A DNA stretch of 64,000 bases from positions 62,001 through 126,000 of the forward strand of contig NZ_KI519609.1 of NCBI RefSeq assembly GCF_000483485.1. The letters are read 5' to 3'. The first letter of the stretch is position 1. Every line of letters starts with the position of its first letter. This DNA is from Thiomicrorhabdus chilensis DSM 12352 (lineage in GTDB: Bacteria; Pseudomonadota; Gammaproteobacteria; Thiomicrospirales; Thiomicrospiraceae). The notes beneath the pieces were generated by a model. That model was not told the DNA's origin, did no database searches, and was given only the letters and a program-made list of their open reading frames with translations. Below, piece after piece: positions 56,548 through 64,000 of this stretch. A program made the translations under genes and the position numbers.

Positions 56548-57657
56548 CTAGAGGCGCATCGGCATAATCACGTGTTGACAGTGGCACACGTCAGAATGCG
56601 ATTCGATCAAGCTGCTGCTGTTAGAGTCTTTTAGTTGAATGGTCACACAGTCTTCCTGCATAGAGTTCAAGACGTCCAGAATGTAACTGACGTTAAAACC
56701 GATTTCCATGTCCGGCCCGTTGTAGTCAATCGCCATGTCTTCATGGGATTCGTCCTGTTCGCTGTTGGAAGCGTTGACCGCCAGCAGGTTGTTGGCCAGG
56801 ATGAAACGAATGCCTTTGAATTTGTCGTTGGACAGAATCGACGCACGCTGCAACAGGTTGCGCAACAGTTCGCGGTCGGTTTGCACTGTCTGGTCATTGT
56901 GTTGTGGAATCACTCGACGGTAATCCGGGAAGCGACCGTCCACCAGTTTACAGGTGAATACAGTCTCTTCAAACTGCACCGTCAGATAGTTTTTCGCCAA
57001 AGAGAATTGAATCAGAGAATCGTCGTCGCCGATCAGTTTGGACAGCTCCAACACCCCTTTACGCGGCAGAATCGCCTGTGTGGGTTCCAGGCCGTCCATC
57101 GCCAATTCGGTTGTACAGGTCGACAGGCGGTGTCCGTCGGTGGCCACTACGCGCAACGACTGGTTGTTGATGTCGAACAGCATGCCGTTGAGGTAAAAGC
57201 GTACGTCCTGACTGGCCATGGCAAAACTCGAATGCTGGATCAATTGTTTTAATTGGTGTTGTGACATTGAGAAAGACAGTTCGGCCTGGGTCAGGTCGAT
57301 GGTCGGGAAATCGTCAGCCGGCAAGGTCGAGAGCTTAAAGCGTGAACGTCCGGCGGACAAGATACAGCGGGTCTCTTCAAAATCCAGAATAATGGTCAGG
57401 CCGTCCGGTAATGAGCGCACGATGTTAATCAGTTTGATGGCCGGAAGGGTGATGGCAAACTGTTCGACTTCGGAACTTTCCAGTTCGGTTTGCGCTCGAG
57501 TCTCGATTTCAAGATCGGAAGCGGTGACGGTTAAGGTGTTTTGAAACACCTGGAACAAGACGTTCCCCAAAATCGGCATGGTTTGACGCTTTTCTACGAC
57601 ACCGCCTACGGTTTGCAATACTTTTAGCAGGTTTTCACGAGAAAGACTGATTTTCAT
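56548..57657 (-). CDS. dnaN: DNA polymerase III beta clamp
   Basis: The start is the ATG at 57657 (MKISLSRENLLKVLQ); an earlier in-frame ATG three codons up is less typical. The 369-residue protein has three repeated clamp domains and ends with HVIMPMRL, the hydrophobic pocket tail. It forms the sliding clamp. dnaA lies 29 bp upstream on the same strand. Confidence 0.97.
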   Translation of the reverse strand: MKISLSRENLLKVLQTVGGVVEKRQTMPILGNVLFQVFQNTLTVTASDLEIETRAQTELESSEVEQFAITLPAIKLINIVRSLPDGLTIILDFEETRCILSAGRSRFKLSTLPADDFPTIDLTQAELSFSMSQHQLKQLIQHSSFAMASQDVRFYLNGMLFDINNQSLRVVATDGHRLSTCTTELAMDGLEPTQAILPRKGVLELSKLIGDDDSLIQFSLAKNYLTVQFEETVFTCKLVDGRFPDYRRVIPQHNDQTVQTDRELLRNLLQRASILSNDKFKGIRFILANNLLAVNASNSEQDESHEDMAIDYNGPDMEIGFNVSYILDVLNSMQEDCVTIQLKDSNSSSLIESHSDVCHCQHVIMPMRL

Positions 57658-57686
57658 CTTAAGCACTCTTTACGTTAAAGTTGAAT

Positions 57687-59093
57687 TTAGTTGGTAATGA
57701 TTCGAATTAAGCTGTTGAAGTCCTCATCCATGCGGTGATCGCTTTCACGCAGTTCTTTGATCTTACGCACAGCATGCAGGACGGTGGTGTGATCGCGCCC
57801 GCCAAATGCATCGCCGATTTCCGGCAAGCTATGGTTGGTCAGCTCTTTGGCAATAGCCATGGCCAACTGTCTTGGGCGGGCGATGTTCCGTGAACGTCGT
57901 TTGGATAAAATGTCCGCTACACGGATTTTATAATAGTCCGCCACGGTTTTTTGAATGTTTTCCAGGGTGACCATTTTTTGTTGCAAAGCCAACAAATCCT
58001 TAAGCGCCTCTTTCACCACTTCAACGGTCAGTGATTGTTGGGTGAACTGCGCGAAAGCACCGACTCGTTTCAATGCCCCTTCCAAGTCACGGACATTGCC
58101 GCGCAAACGTTTGGCGATGAAAAATGCGACTTCATCCGGTAGAATAAAACCGAACTCGGAGGCTTTTTTCAACAGGATGGCGACACGCATCTCAAATTCC
58201 GGCGGCTCCACTGCAATGGTCAGTCCCCAGCCGAAGCGCGATTTCAATCGGTCTTCCAGGCCGTCCACCTCTTTGGGGAAGCGGTCACTGGTCAAAATCA
58301 CCTGTTTGTTACCTTCCAATAAGGTGTTGAAGGTATGGAAAAACTCTTCCTGAGACTGTTCCTTGTTGGCGAAAAATTGAATGTCATCGATCAGTAAAGC
58401 ATCCAAAGAGCGGTAAAAACGTTTGAACTCGTCTATTTTATTGTGGCGCAGAGCGTTGACCATGTCGGCCACGAAGCGTTCGGAGTGTAGATAGACAACA
58501 CGCGCATTCGGGTTGTCCTTCATCATCTGGTTACCGATGGCGTGCATCAAGTGGGTTTTACCCAGACCGACGCCACCATAAATGAAAAACGGATTGTAGG
58601 CGCCTCCAGGGTTTTCTGATACCTGGCGAGCCGCCGCCGCGGCTAGTTGGTTGGCCTTACCTTCAACAAAGGTATCAAACGTGAAATTGCCGTTTAGGCC
58701 ATGTTTGATTGAGTTTTTGCTGGTTTTGCCTGTGGCCTGAGACGCCGCCGTGTTTTTGGGTTGGCTTTGGTCTTTAGGCTGTGTCTCTTTGTTTTTTTTG
58801 ACTTGCAAAGGTTGAGGAATGGTCGGTTCATCGGCTTCAATGGTTTCGATTGCGTAATCGCCGATTTCCAGTTTTACATCCGGTGTATTGATTGGCGCGG
58901 CAATCGCCACCGCTTGACGGATATTGTCCATCAGTTTTTTGTTTACCCAATCTAAAATGAAAGACGAAGGTGCCAATAAACGAATCACTGCATCTTCTTC
59001 AATGGCTTGCAGTGGACGAATCCAGGTATGGAATTGTTGATCGTTTAAATCATTTTCTAAATGCTTAAGGCTTTGAGCCCATAATGATGACAA
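57687..59093 (-). CDS. dnaA: Chromosomal replication initiator DnaA
   Basis: The protein has 468 residues. Domain I is at 1-85 ([20 protein letters not shown]) and the linker at about 90-130 is polar and Gln/Lys-rich. The AAA+ domain has Walker [21 protein letters not shown] and Walker [14 protein letters not shown]. Domain IV has the DNA-binding helix ending in [20 protein letters not shown]. It recognises TTATCCACA boxes; three box-like sites lie upstream of its own gene and four more at about 30.2 kb. Confidence 0.98.
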   Translation of the reverse strand: MSSLWAQSLKHLENDLNDQQFHTWIRPLQAIEEDAVIRLLAPSSFILDWVNKKLMDNIRQAVAIAAPINTPDVKLEIGDYAIETIEADEPTIPQPLQVKKNKETQPKDQSQPKNTAASQATGKTSKNSIKHGLNGNFTFDTFVEGKANQLAAAAARQVSENPGGAYNPFFIYGGVGLGKTHLMHAIGNQMMKDNPNARVVYLHSERFVADMVNALRHNKIDEFKRFYRSLDALLIDDIQFFANKEQSQEEFFHTFNTLLEGNKQVILTSDRFPKEVDGLEDRLKSRFGWGLTIAVEPPEFEMRVAILLKKASEFGFILPDEVAFFIAKRLRGNVRDLEGALKRVGAFAQFTQQSLTVEVVKEALKDLLALQQKMVTLENIQKTVADYYKIRVADILSKRRSRNIARPRQLAMAIAKELTNHSLPEIGDAFGGRDHTTVLHAVRKIKELRESDHRMDEDFNSLIRIITN

Positions 59094-59409
59094 AAGCGTA
59101 TCCTTTCTTCTTTGTTGTAAACAAAAAACTGAAACAAGTCATCCCTCGTAAGTCACGCTAAGAAAGTATGGACAAAGGGGGAATTTGTTTAAATTCAACC
59201 CGGCTAACGGGATTTGAAATTACTCAAACAAGTATACCTGTGAATAACTTTAATTCATAGCCCGTTTCTGTGGATAAGTTTGGGGATAGTGCTAGTGGAT
59301 AACTAAATTTTTTTATAGGTTAACATTCTGTTTTTATGATGTTTTTTACACTTATTCAAATTTGGCAAAAATTCATTTTAAATGCCGCTAAATAGAAGTA
59401 TATGGCATT
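59094..59409. promoter_or_regulatory. dnaA upstream region with three DnaA boxes; alternative origin candidate
   Basis: This 316-bp non-coding region contains TGTGAATAA at 59239-59247, TGTGGATAA at 59269-59277 (a perfect box on the minus strand) and AGTGGATAA at 59294-59302, followed by an AT-rich stretch at about 59303-59400. Boxes here fit DnaA autoregulation and could also be an origin. No open gene is visible. Confidence 0.6.
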
Positions 59410-60213
59410 TTATGTGAAAAACAGCATTTTGCTGGCCAGAATCAGTAAAAACACGCCAAACACTCGTTTTAAGGTTTTGACCGGAAGTTGGTGCGCCAGT
59501 CGTGCGCCAAGCGGTGCGGTGAATACACTGGCCAAAACAATGCCGGCAAAGGCGGGCCAATAGATGTATCCGGTTGAGTAGGCGGGTAAATTTTGGGCCT
59601 CTATGCCGCCCAGTATGAAGCCGATGGAACCCGCCAGTGCCACGGGCAGACTGACCGCCGCCGAAGTGGCGATGGCTTGATGCATGGAAACATTGTTCCA
59701 CACCAGGTAGGGAGTTGTCAGGGTGCCTCCGCCAATGCCGACCAAGGAAGCGAGGCTGCCAATCAGCCCGCCCGCCAGAGTGTTTCCAGGCAGACCTGGC
59801 AGTTCACGCTGAGGATTGGGTTTGAACGCCAGCAGCATATTGATCGCAATCAGCACTTCCAGTATGCCAAAAATCATTCCCAGAACGGAGGATGAAAAAA
59901 ACTGTGAACTCCAACCGCCAAAGAAGGCCCCTAAAAGAACGCCCAGCACCAGAAGTTTGACGATATCCCAGCGAACCGCCCCATGGCCGTGATGGGCTTT
60001 GACGGAAGAGAGCGAGGTGATGAGGATCGTCGCTAAAGAGGTTCCGATGGCCAGGTGAACGATATGCTCGGTGTCTAAAAAATAGACAAAAGCCGTGGTC
60101 AGGACCGGAACGATGATAAGACCCCCGCCAATTCCTAACAGGCCTGCCGCAAAGCCAACAAAGGCACCGGTCAACAGGTAAACCGGAAGTTCATAAAGGA
60201 GCTGTTCAAACAT
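59410..60213 (-). CDS. TauE/SafE family anion exporter
   Basis: This 267-residue protein has eight or nine membrane helices arranged as two repeats, each starting with a Gly-rich motif: GAFVGFAAGLLGIGGGLIIV and LIGSLASLVGIGGGTLTTPY. The family exports sulfite, sulfoacetate or related organosulfur anions, or moves sulfur compounds inward in some members. In a sulfur oxidiser it could relieve sulfite build-up. It lies directly upstream of dnaA and faces the same way. The specific substrate is inference. Confidence 0.88.
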   Translation of the reverse strand: MFEQLLYELPVYLLTGAFVGFAAGLLGIGGGLIIVPVLTTAFVYFLDTEHIVHLAIGTSLATILITSLSSVKAHHGHGAVRWDIVKLLVLGVLLGAFFGGWSSQFFSSSVLGMIFGILEVLIAINMLLAFKPNPQRELPGLPGNTLAGGLIGSLASLVGIGGGTLTTPYLVWNNVSMHQAIATSAAVSLPVALAGSIGFILGGIEAQNLPAYSTGYIYWPAFAGIVLASVFTAPLGARLAHQLPVKTLKRVFGVFLLILASKMLFFT

Positions 60214-60444
60214 GGGTTCTTCTGGGAGGTTAAAGATTGAAATGCCATTATAACGACAGGAATATTGTGAGTGGGGTGAAAATGCCTATTGTCATGATGT
60301 CTTAATCTTCATGGCTAATAAAAGTGTGAAGTTTCAAACCAGCGTTTGTTTTATAATCGTACAATCACTTATTCAATTAATGATCTCTCCTTTAATGGAT
60401 CGCCTTGCCTAAAAGGCAGGTTTAAAACCACAGGCTGAATTTTT

Positions 60445-61485
60445 ATGCGTTTTTTTGCTCTATTGCTCGTTTCGGCGATTTTAATGGCTCCTACGGTTCA
60501 GGCGGTTCAGGCCGACTCGAGCTCAGTGCCGGTCAGTGTGGTGCCGATAAAAAAAGTGACCCACCAGACTTGGCAGTTGACCGGTCAGGTGGTGTCGCGT
60601 TTCACTTTGCCGTTGAGTGTAAGGGTGCAAGGGCAGGTTGCCGAGCGTTTGGTCGAGTTGGGTGACCGGGTCCAGGTTGGCCAATCTTTGCTACGATTGG
60701 ATCAGACGGATTTGCGACTTGAAGTCGCCCGAAGCGAAGCCAGTTTAAAGTCGGCTCAAGCGGAAACATTGAATGCGGAGCGTGAACGCAAGCGATTAAG
60801 CAAACTTTATGCAGACAAGTTGGTGAGTTTGCAGGAATTGCAACGTGCCGAAACGTTTGAGTCGGCAAGTCGTCAAACCTTGATTGCAGCCGAAGCGACG
60901 CTGAAATTGGCCAAGAACCAACTGACCTACAGTAATTTAATGTCACCTGAATCGGGCCGAATCAGTGCGGTTGAGGTCGAGGTCGGACAGGTGGTGAGTC
61001 CGGGACAGACACTTTTTCAATTGGCATCGGGTGATCCGGAAGTAGCGGTTTTGCTGCCTTCCGCCCGCCTTCAGGGGGCACTTGACGTGGCACGGGTAGA
61101 AGGAGTGGATCAACCCGGTTTGTGTGACGCCAGATTGCGAGCCAAAAGCCCGGTTAATCAGACCGGAAGTTTGCAATACCAAGCGTATTATCGTTTGTTG
61201 AATTGCAGCAAGATTTTGCCTTTGGGGGCGACGGTTCAGGTGCAGTTTGAGAACACTGCCGAGCCGGGTTTGAAAAAGGTGCCGCTGTCCTCGATATTTA
61301 ATAAAGGTGAACAGAGTTTCGTGTGGCAGGTGCTTGACCAAACGGTCTCTGCAAAGCCCGTACAGGTGTTTCGATTGGATAGCCGTTATGCCTATATCAC
61401 CAGTGAATTGCCAGAAGATTCTCTGGTGGTCGCCCAAGGGGTGCATGTGCTGGTTGAAGGTCAGGCGGTGAGACTTAGACCATGA
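60445..61485 (+). CDS. RND efflux periplasmic adaptor (membrane fusion protein)
   Basis: This 346-residue protein has a signal peptide (LLLVSAILMAPTVQAVQA). Lipoyl half-motifs (SVRVQGQVAERLVELGDRVQ and SGRISAVEVEVGQVVSPGQT) flank a helical hairpin at about 90-150, followed by a beta-barrel. It links an RND pump to an outer-membrane channel. Its stop codon overlaps the start of the pump gene by four bases (ATGA). No outer-membrane channel gene is visible in the window. Confidence 0.9.
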   Translation: MRFFALLLVSAILMAPTVQAVQADSSSVPVSVVPIKKVTHQTWQLTGQVVSRFTLPLSVRVQGQVAERLVELGDRVQVGQSLLRLDQTDLRLEVARSEASLKSAQAETLNAERERKRLSKLYADKLVSLQELQRAETFESASRQTLIAAEATLKLAKNQLTYSNLMSPESGRISAVEVEVGQVVSPGQTLFQLASGDPEVAVLLPSARLQGALDVARVEGVDQPGLCDARLRAKSPVNQTGSLQYQAYYRLLNCSKILPLGATVQVQFENTAEPGLKKVPLSSIFNKGEQSFVWQVLDQTVSAKPVQVFRLDSRYAYITSELPEDSLVVAQGVHVLVEGQAVRLRP

Positions 61486-64000
61486 TGCAGCGCTTCAATC
61501 TTTCGCAGTTGGCGGTCAGGCATCAGGCACTGACCCTCTATTTTCTTCTGCTCGCTTTATTGGTGGGATCGGTTTCCTTCATTAATTTGGGGCGTGCCGA
61601 AGACCCTAACTTCACCATTAAGGTTATGGTGGTTTCCGCCCAGTGGCCGGGCGCGACGGCTGAGCAGATGCAGAATCAGGTGGCGGATCCACTGGAAAAA
61701 CGCTTGCAGGAAGTGGAGTATTTCGATTTTGTCGATACCACGTCGCGCCCGGGCCAGGTGGAGATGTTGATCACCTTCAAGGATTCGACGCCACCGGAGA
61801 AGATTCAAGATCAGTTTTATGAAGTGCGCAAACGCATGCTGGATATGCAGGGCACTTTGCCGGCCGGGGTTCATGGTCCTTTTGTGAATGATGATTTTTC
61901 GGATGTGTATTTTACCCTCTACTCCCTAACACAGGGAAAACTCAGCTATGCCGATTGGCTTGAAAAAGCCGAACAGACCCGTAATGCTCTGTTGGCTATT
62001 GATGGGGTTCAAAAGGTGAATCTGCTCGGAGAGCAGGATCAGCAGATTCAGATCGAATTCAATGCGGCCAAATTGGCGCAACTCGGCTTGACGAAAAACC
62101 AGATTTTACAGAATCTTTCGTTTTATCAGACGGTGACACCGGCTGGGTTTGTGGAAACTCAGGGGGCGAGGGTGTATTTGCGCAACCTGTCCGAATTCGA
62201 AACGGTGGAGCAGATTCGACAAATGCCCATTGCCGCAGATGGCCAGTTGCTGCACCTGGGTGATTTAGCCGAAGTCTCGCGCGGTTTTGTCTCGCCGAGT
62301 TCCTTTAAAATCCGCAACCAAGGTCAGGAAACCCTGCTGTTGGGGGTGATTATGCAGGCGGGGGAAAACGGTTTGGCGTTGTCCGATCGCTTATCGGCTT
62401 TCTCAAACGACTGGCAGTCGCGTTTGCCTGAAGGGGTGGCTTTGCAGAAGGTGACCAATCAAGGTGATGCCATTGCCTTGGCGGTGAATACCTTTCAGCT
62501 CAAGTTTTTGATTGCCGTATTGGTGGTGATGGCGGTCAGTTTCATCGCTTTGGGCTGGCGTGCCGGCATAGTGGTGGCACTGGCGATTCCTTTGACCTTG
62601 GCGCTGACGTTTTTTTTGATGCAGTTGACCGGTAAAAACCTGGATCGTATTACATTGGGGGCATTGATTCTGGCGCTGGGGCTGTTAGTGGACGATGCCA
62701 TTATCGCCATTGAAATGATGCTGGTGAAGATGGAAGAGGGCTTGGAGCGAAGCAAAGCGGCGGCTTATGCGTGGCAAGTCACCGCCTCGCCGATGCTATT
62801 TGGAACCCTGGTCACGGTAGTGGGTTTTGTTCCCATCGGCTTTGCGGCCTCTAACGTTGGGGAATACGCCGGAAATATTTTTTGGATTTTGGCCTTTGCT
62901 TTGCTGATTTCCTGGCTGGTGGCGGTGACTTTTACTCCGTATTTGGGTTATAAGCTGTTGCCGCAACCCAAAGTCAGCCATCATGCCGACGAAGTGCCCG
63001 AAAATCGGTTCACCCGAAAACTGGCAGGCCTGGTGCGGTTTTGCGTGCAGCAGCGTAAAACCGTAGTGTTGCTCACCCTGGGATTGTTTGTGTTGGCGGC
63101 CATCGGCATGGGCAAACTGGTGGAAAAGCAGTTTTTCCCCAGCTCCGACCGTCCGGAATTGATGGTGGATATTTATCTGCCGGAAGGCAGCAGCCAGCAA
63201 GTGACCGATGACTTGACGCATCGTCTTGAGGACTATGTGTCCCAACAGCCGGAAGTGAAAACCCTGACCAGTTATGTGGGGCAGGGGGCGCCGCGTTTTT
63301 TCTTGGCGTTGAACCCGGAATTGCCGAATCCGGCGTTTGCCAAGTTGATTATTGTCACCGAGGACGCCCAAGCCCGTGACCGCCTTAAAGAGCGATTGCA
63401 GGCCTATTTGGCCGAGGGCCATGTCGACGCCGCCCGGGTCAGGGTCCATGCTTTGCTTTATGGGCCACCGGTGATTTGGCCGGTTTCCTTTCGAGTCATG
63501 GGGGAGGACATCGATCAGTTGCGTCAGGTCGGCGAGCAGGTGCGGCAGATTATGGCGGAAAACCCGCATATCCGTACCCCGCATCTTGAGTGGGGGGATC
63601 GGGCTCCGGTGATCAGTTTGAAATACGACTCTGATCGTTTGGCTCTGCTGGGCGTGTCGCCTTTGAGTCTTTCCAATCAATTGCAGCACGCCTTGCAGGG
63701 AAAAGATGAGGCAGAGTTGCGTGAGAACGACCGCCGTATCCTGTTGACCAGTTACACCAGTCGTCAGGCCGAGGACTCTTTGGCACAGCTGGGTCTTTTG
63801 CCGATTGAGACGACCAACGGCAACAAGCTTCCGCTAGAGCAGTTGGTTGAGCTTCAAGTGGGCTTTGAGGATCCGGTGCTTAAACGTCGTAATCGTCTGC
63901 CCTCCATTAATGTCAATGCCGAGGTGAACGGGGCTCAGCCACCGGATGTGACCATGGCCATCTGGAAGCAATTGCAGCCATTGGTCAATGACCTGCCTCA
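61482..64000 (+). CDS. RND efflux transporter permease (partial, 3' end outside window)
   Basis: I read about 839 codons from the ATG at 61482, open to the window edge. Motifs of the AcrB/hydrophobe-amphiphile RND branch are visible: FINLGRAEDPNFTIKVMVVS, VSAQWPGATAEQMQNQVADP, and GALILALGLLVDDAIIAIEM with the proton-relay Asp pair in helix 4, then ENRFTRKLAGLVRFC before the second half. A full protein would be about 1,020-1,050 residues. It uses the proton gradient to export drugs, solvents or lipophilic compounds. The adaptor overlaps its start by four bases. Confidence 0.92.
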   Translation, partial: MMQRFNLSQLAVRHQALTLYFLLLALLVGSVSFINLGRAEDPNFTIKVMVVSAQWPGATAEQMQNQVADPLEKRLQEVEYFDFVDTTSRPGQVEMLITFKDSTPPEKIQDQFYEVRKRMLDMQGTLPAGVHGPFVNDDFSDVYFTLYSLTQGKLSYADWLEKAEQTRNALLAIDGVQKVNLLGEQDQQIQIEFNAAKLAQLGLTKNQILQNLSFYQTVTPAGFVETQGARVYLRNLSEFETVEQIRQMPIAADGQLLHLGDLAEVSRGFVSPSSFKIRNQGQETLLLGVIMQAGENGLALSDRLSAFSNDWQSRLPEGVALQKVTNQGDAIALAVNTFQLKFLIAVLVVMAVSFIALGWRAGIVVALAIPLTLALTFFLMQLTGKNLDRITLGALILALGLLVDDAIIAIEMMLVKMEEGLERSKAAAYAWQVTASPMLFGTLVTVVGFVPIGFAASNVGEYAGNIFWILAFALLISWLVAVTFTPYLGYKLLPQPKVSHHADEVPENRFTRKLAGLVRFCVQQRKTVVLLTLGLFVLAAIGMGKLVEKQFFPSSDRPELMVDIYLPEGSSQQVTDDLTHRLEDYVSQQPEVKTLTSYVGQGAPRFFLALNPELPNPAFAKLIIVTEDAQARDRLKERLQAYLAEGHVDAARVRVHALLYGPPVIWPVSFRVMGEDIDQLRQVGEQVRQIMAENPHIRTPHLEWGDRAPVISLKYDSDRLALLGVSPLSLSNQLQHALQGKDEAELRENDRRILLTSYTSRQAEDSLAQLGLLPIETTNGNKLPLEQLVELQVGFEDPVLKRRNRLPSINVNAEVNGAQPPDVTMAIWKQLQPLVNDLP

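Noticed and set aside
62796-63689. Long minus-strand open frame inside the RND pump gene
   Set aside because: It is antisense to conserved pump helices and its His- and Gln-rich translation is typical of shadow frames.

Overview
The window reads as chromosomal DNA of a sulfur-oxidising, carbon-fixing gammaproteobacterium, probably of the Thiomicrospira/Thiomicrorhabdus/Hydrogenovibrio group. The genus is inferred from gene content and protein style. The supporting genes are phosphoribulokinase (Calvin cycle), DsrE-like proteins, a secreted rhodanese, a TauE/SafE anion exporter, a full Mrp Na+/H+ antiporter, ResB/CcsB cytochrome c assembly, and gammaproteobacterial gyrB, recF, dnaN and dnaA. 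Coding density is high. I saw no rRNA, tRNA, CRISPR array, prophage or intact insertion sequence.

Layout. 1-3.3 kb: lysophospholipid recycling (aas, cut by the window edge, and an LplT-like transporter) with a 263-bp MITE-like element between them. 3.4-7.3 kb: an ECF sigma factor and a membrane anti-sigma factor, divergent from two exported DsrE-like proteins and a porin. 7.4-22 kb: housekeeping and small metabolic genes (prlC, yjbQ, Na/Pi transporter, rhodanese, leuA with a divergent Lrp-type regulator, Nudix, tautomerase) and a Kef-Usp-phosphoesterase operon. 22.3-28.2 kb: mrpA(B)CDEFG. 28.3-31.4 kb: mlaA, an oxyR-like gene, an intergenic DnaA-box cluster and a nitroreductase. 31.5-37.2 kb: acetolactate synthase, dsbA, ccsB, resB. 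37.3-49.2 kb: engB, polA, thrB, tsaC, M48 protease, hemF, hslR, outer-membrane proteins and a DUF389 protein. 49.3-59.1 kb: prk, gyrB, hsp20, recF, a CDF metal exporter, dnaN, dnaA. 59.4-64 kb: a TauE exporter and an RND efflux pair cut by the window edge.

Most unusual findings. (1) The periplasmic part of the anti-sigma factor (about residues 120-234) aligns by eye with the two exported DsrE-like proteins encoded divergently beside it, including their single conserved cysteine. This suggests a cell-envelope signalling system that uses a DsrE fold as sensor. (2) The octamer CAGGCCTG occurs at least 23 times. Thirteen copies are intergenic, and most of those are followed by a pyrimidine pair and a TTTT-N-AAA-like tract, which looks like a species-specific dispersed signal. 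(3) The replication origin may lie at about 30.1-30.3 kb, between oxyR and the nitroreductase, rather than at dnaA. That gap has an AT-rich tract and a cluster of DnaA boxes, three parS sites flank it (9.4, 13.6 and 42.9 kb), and base skew sampled by eye changes sign in the same general part of the window.
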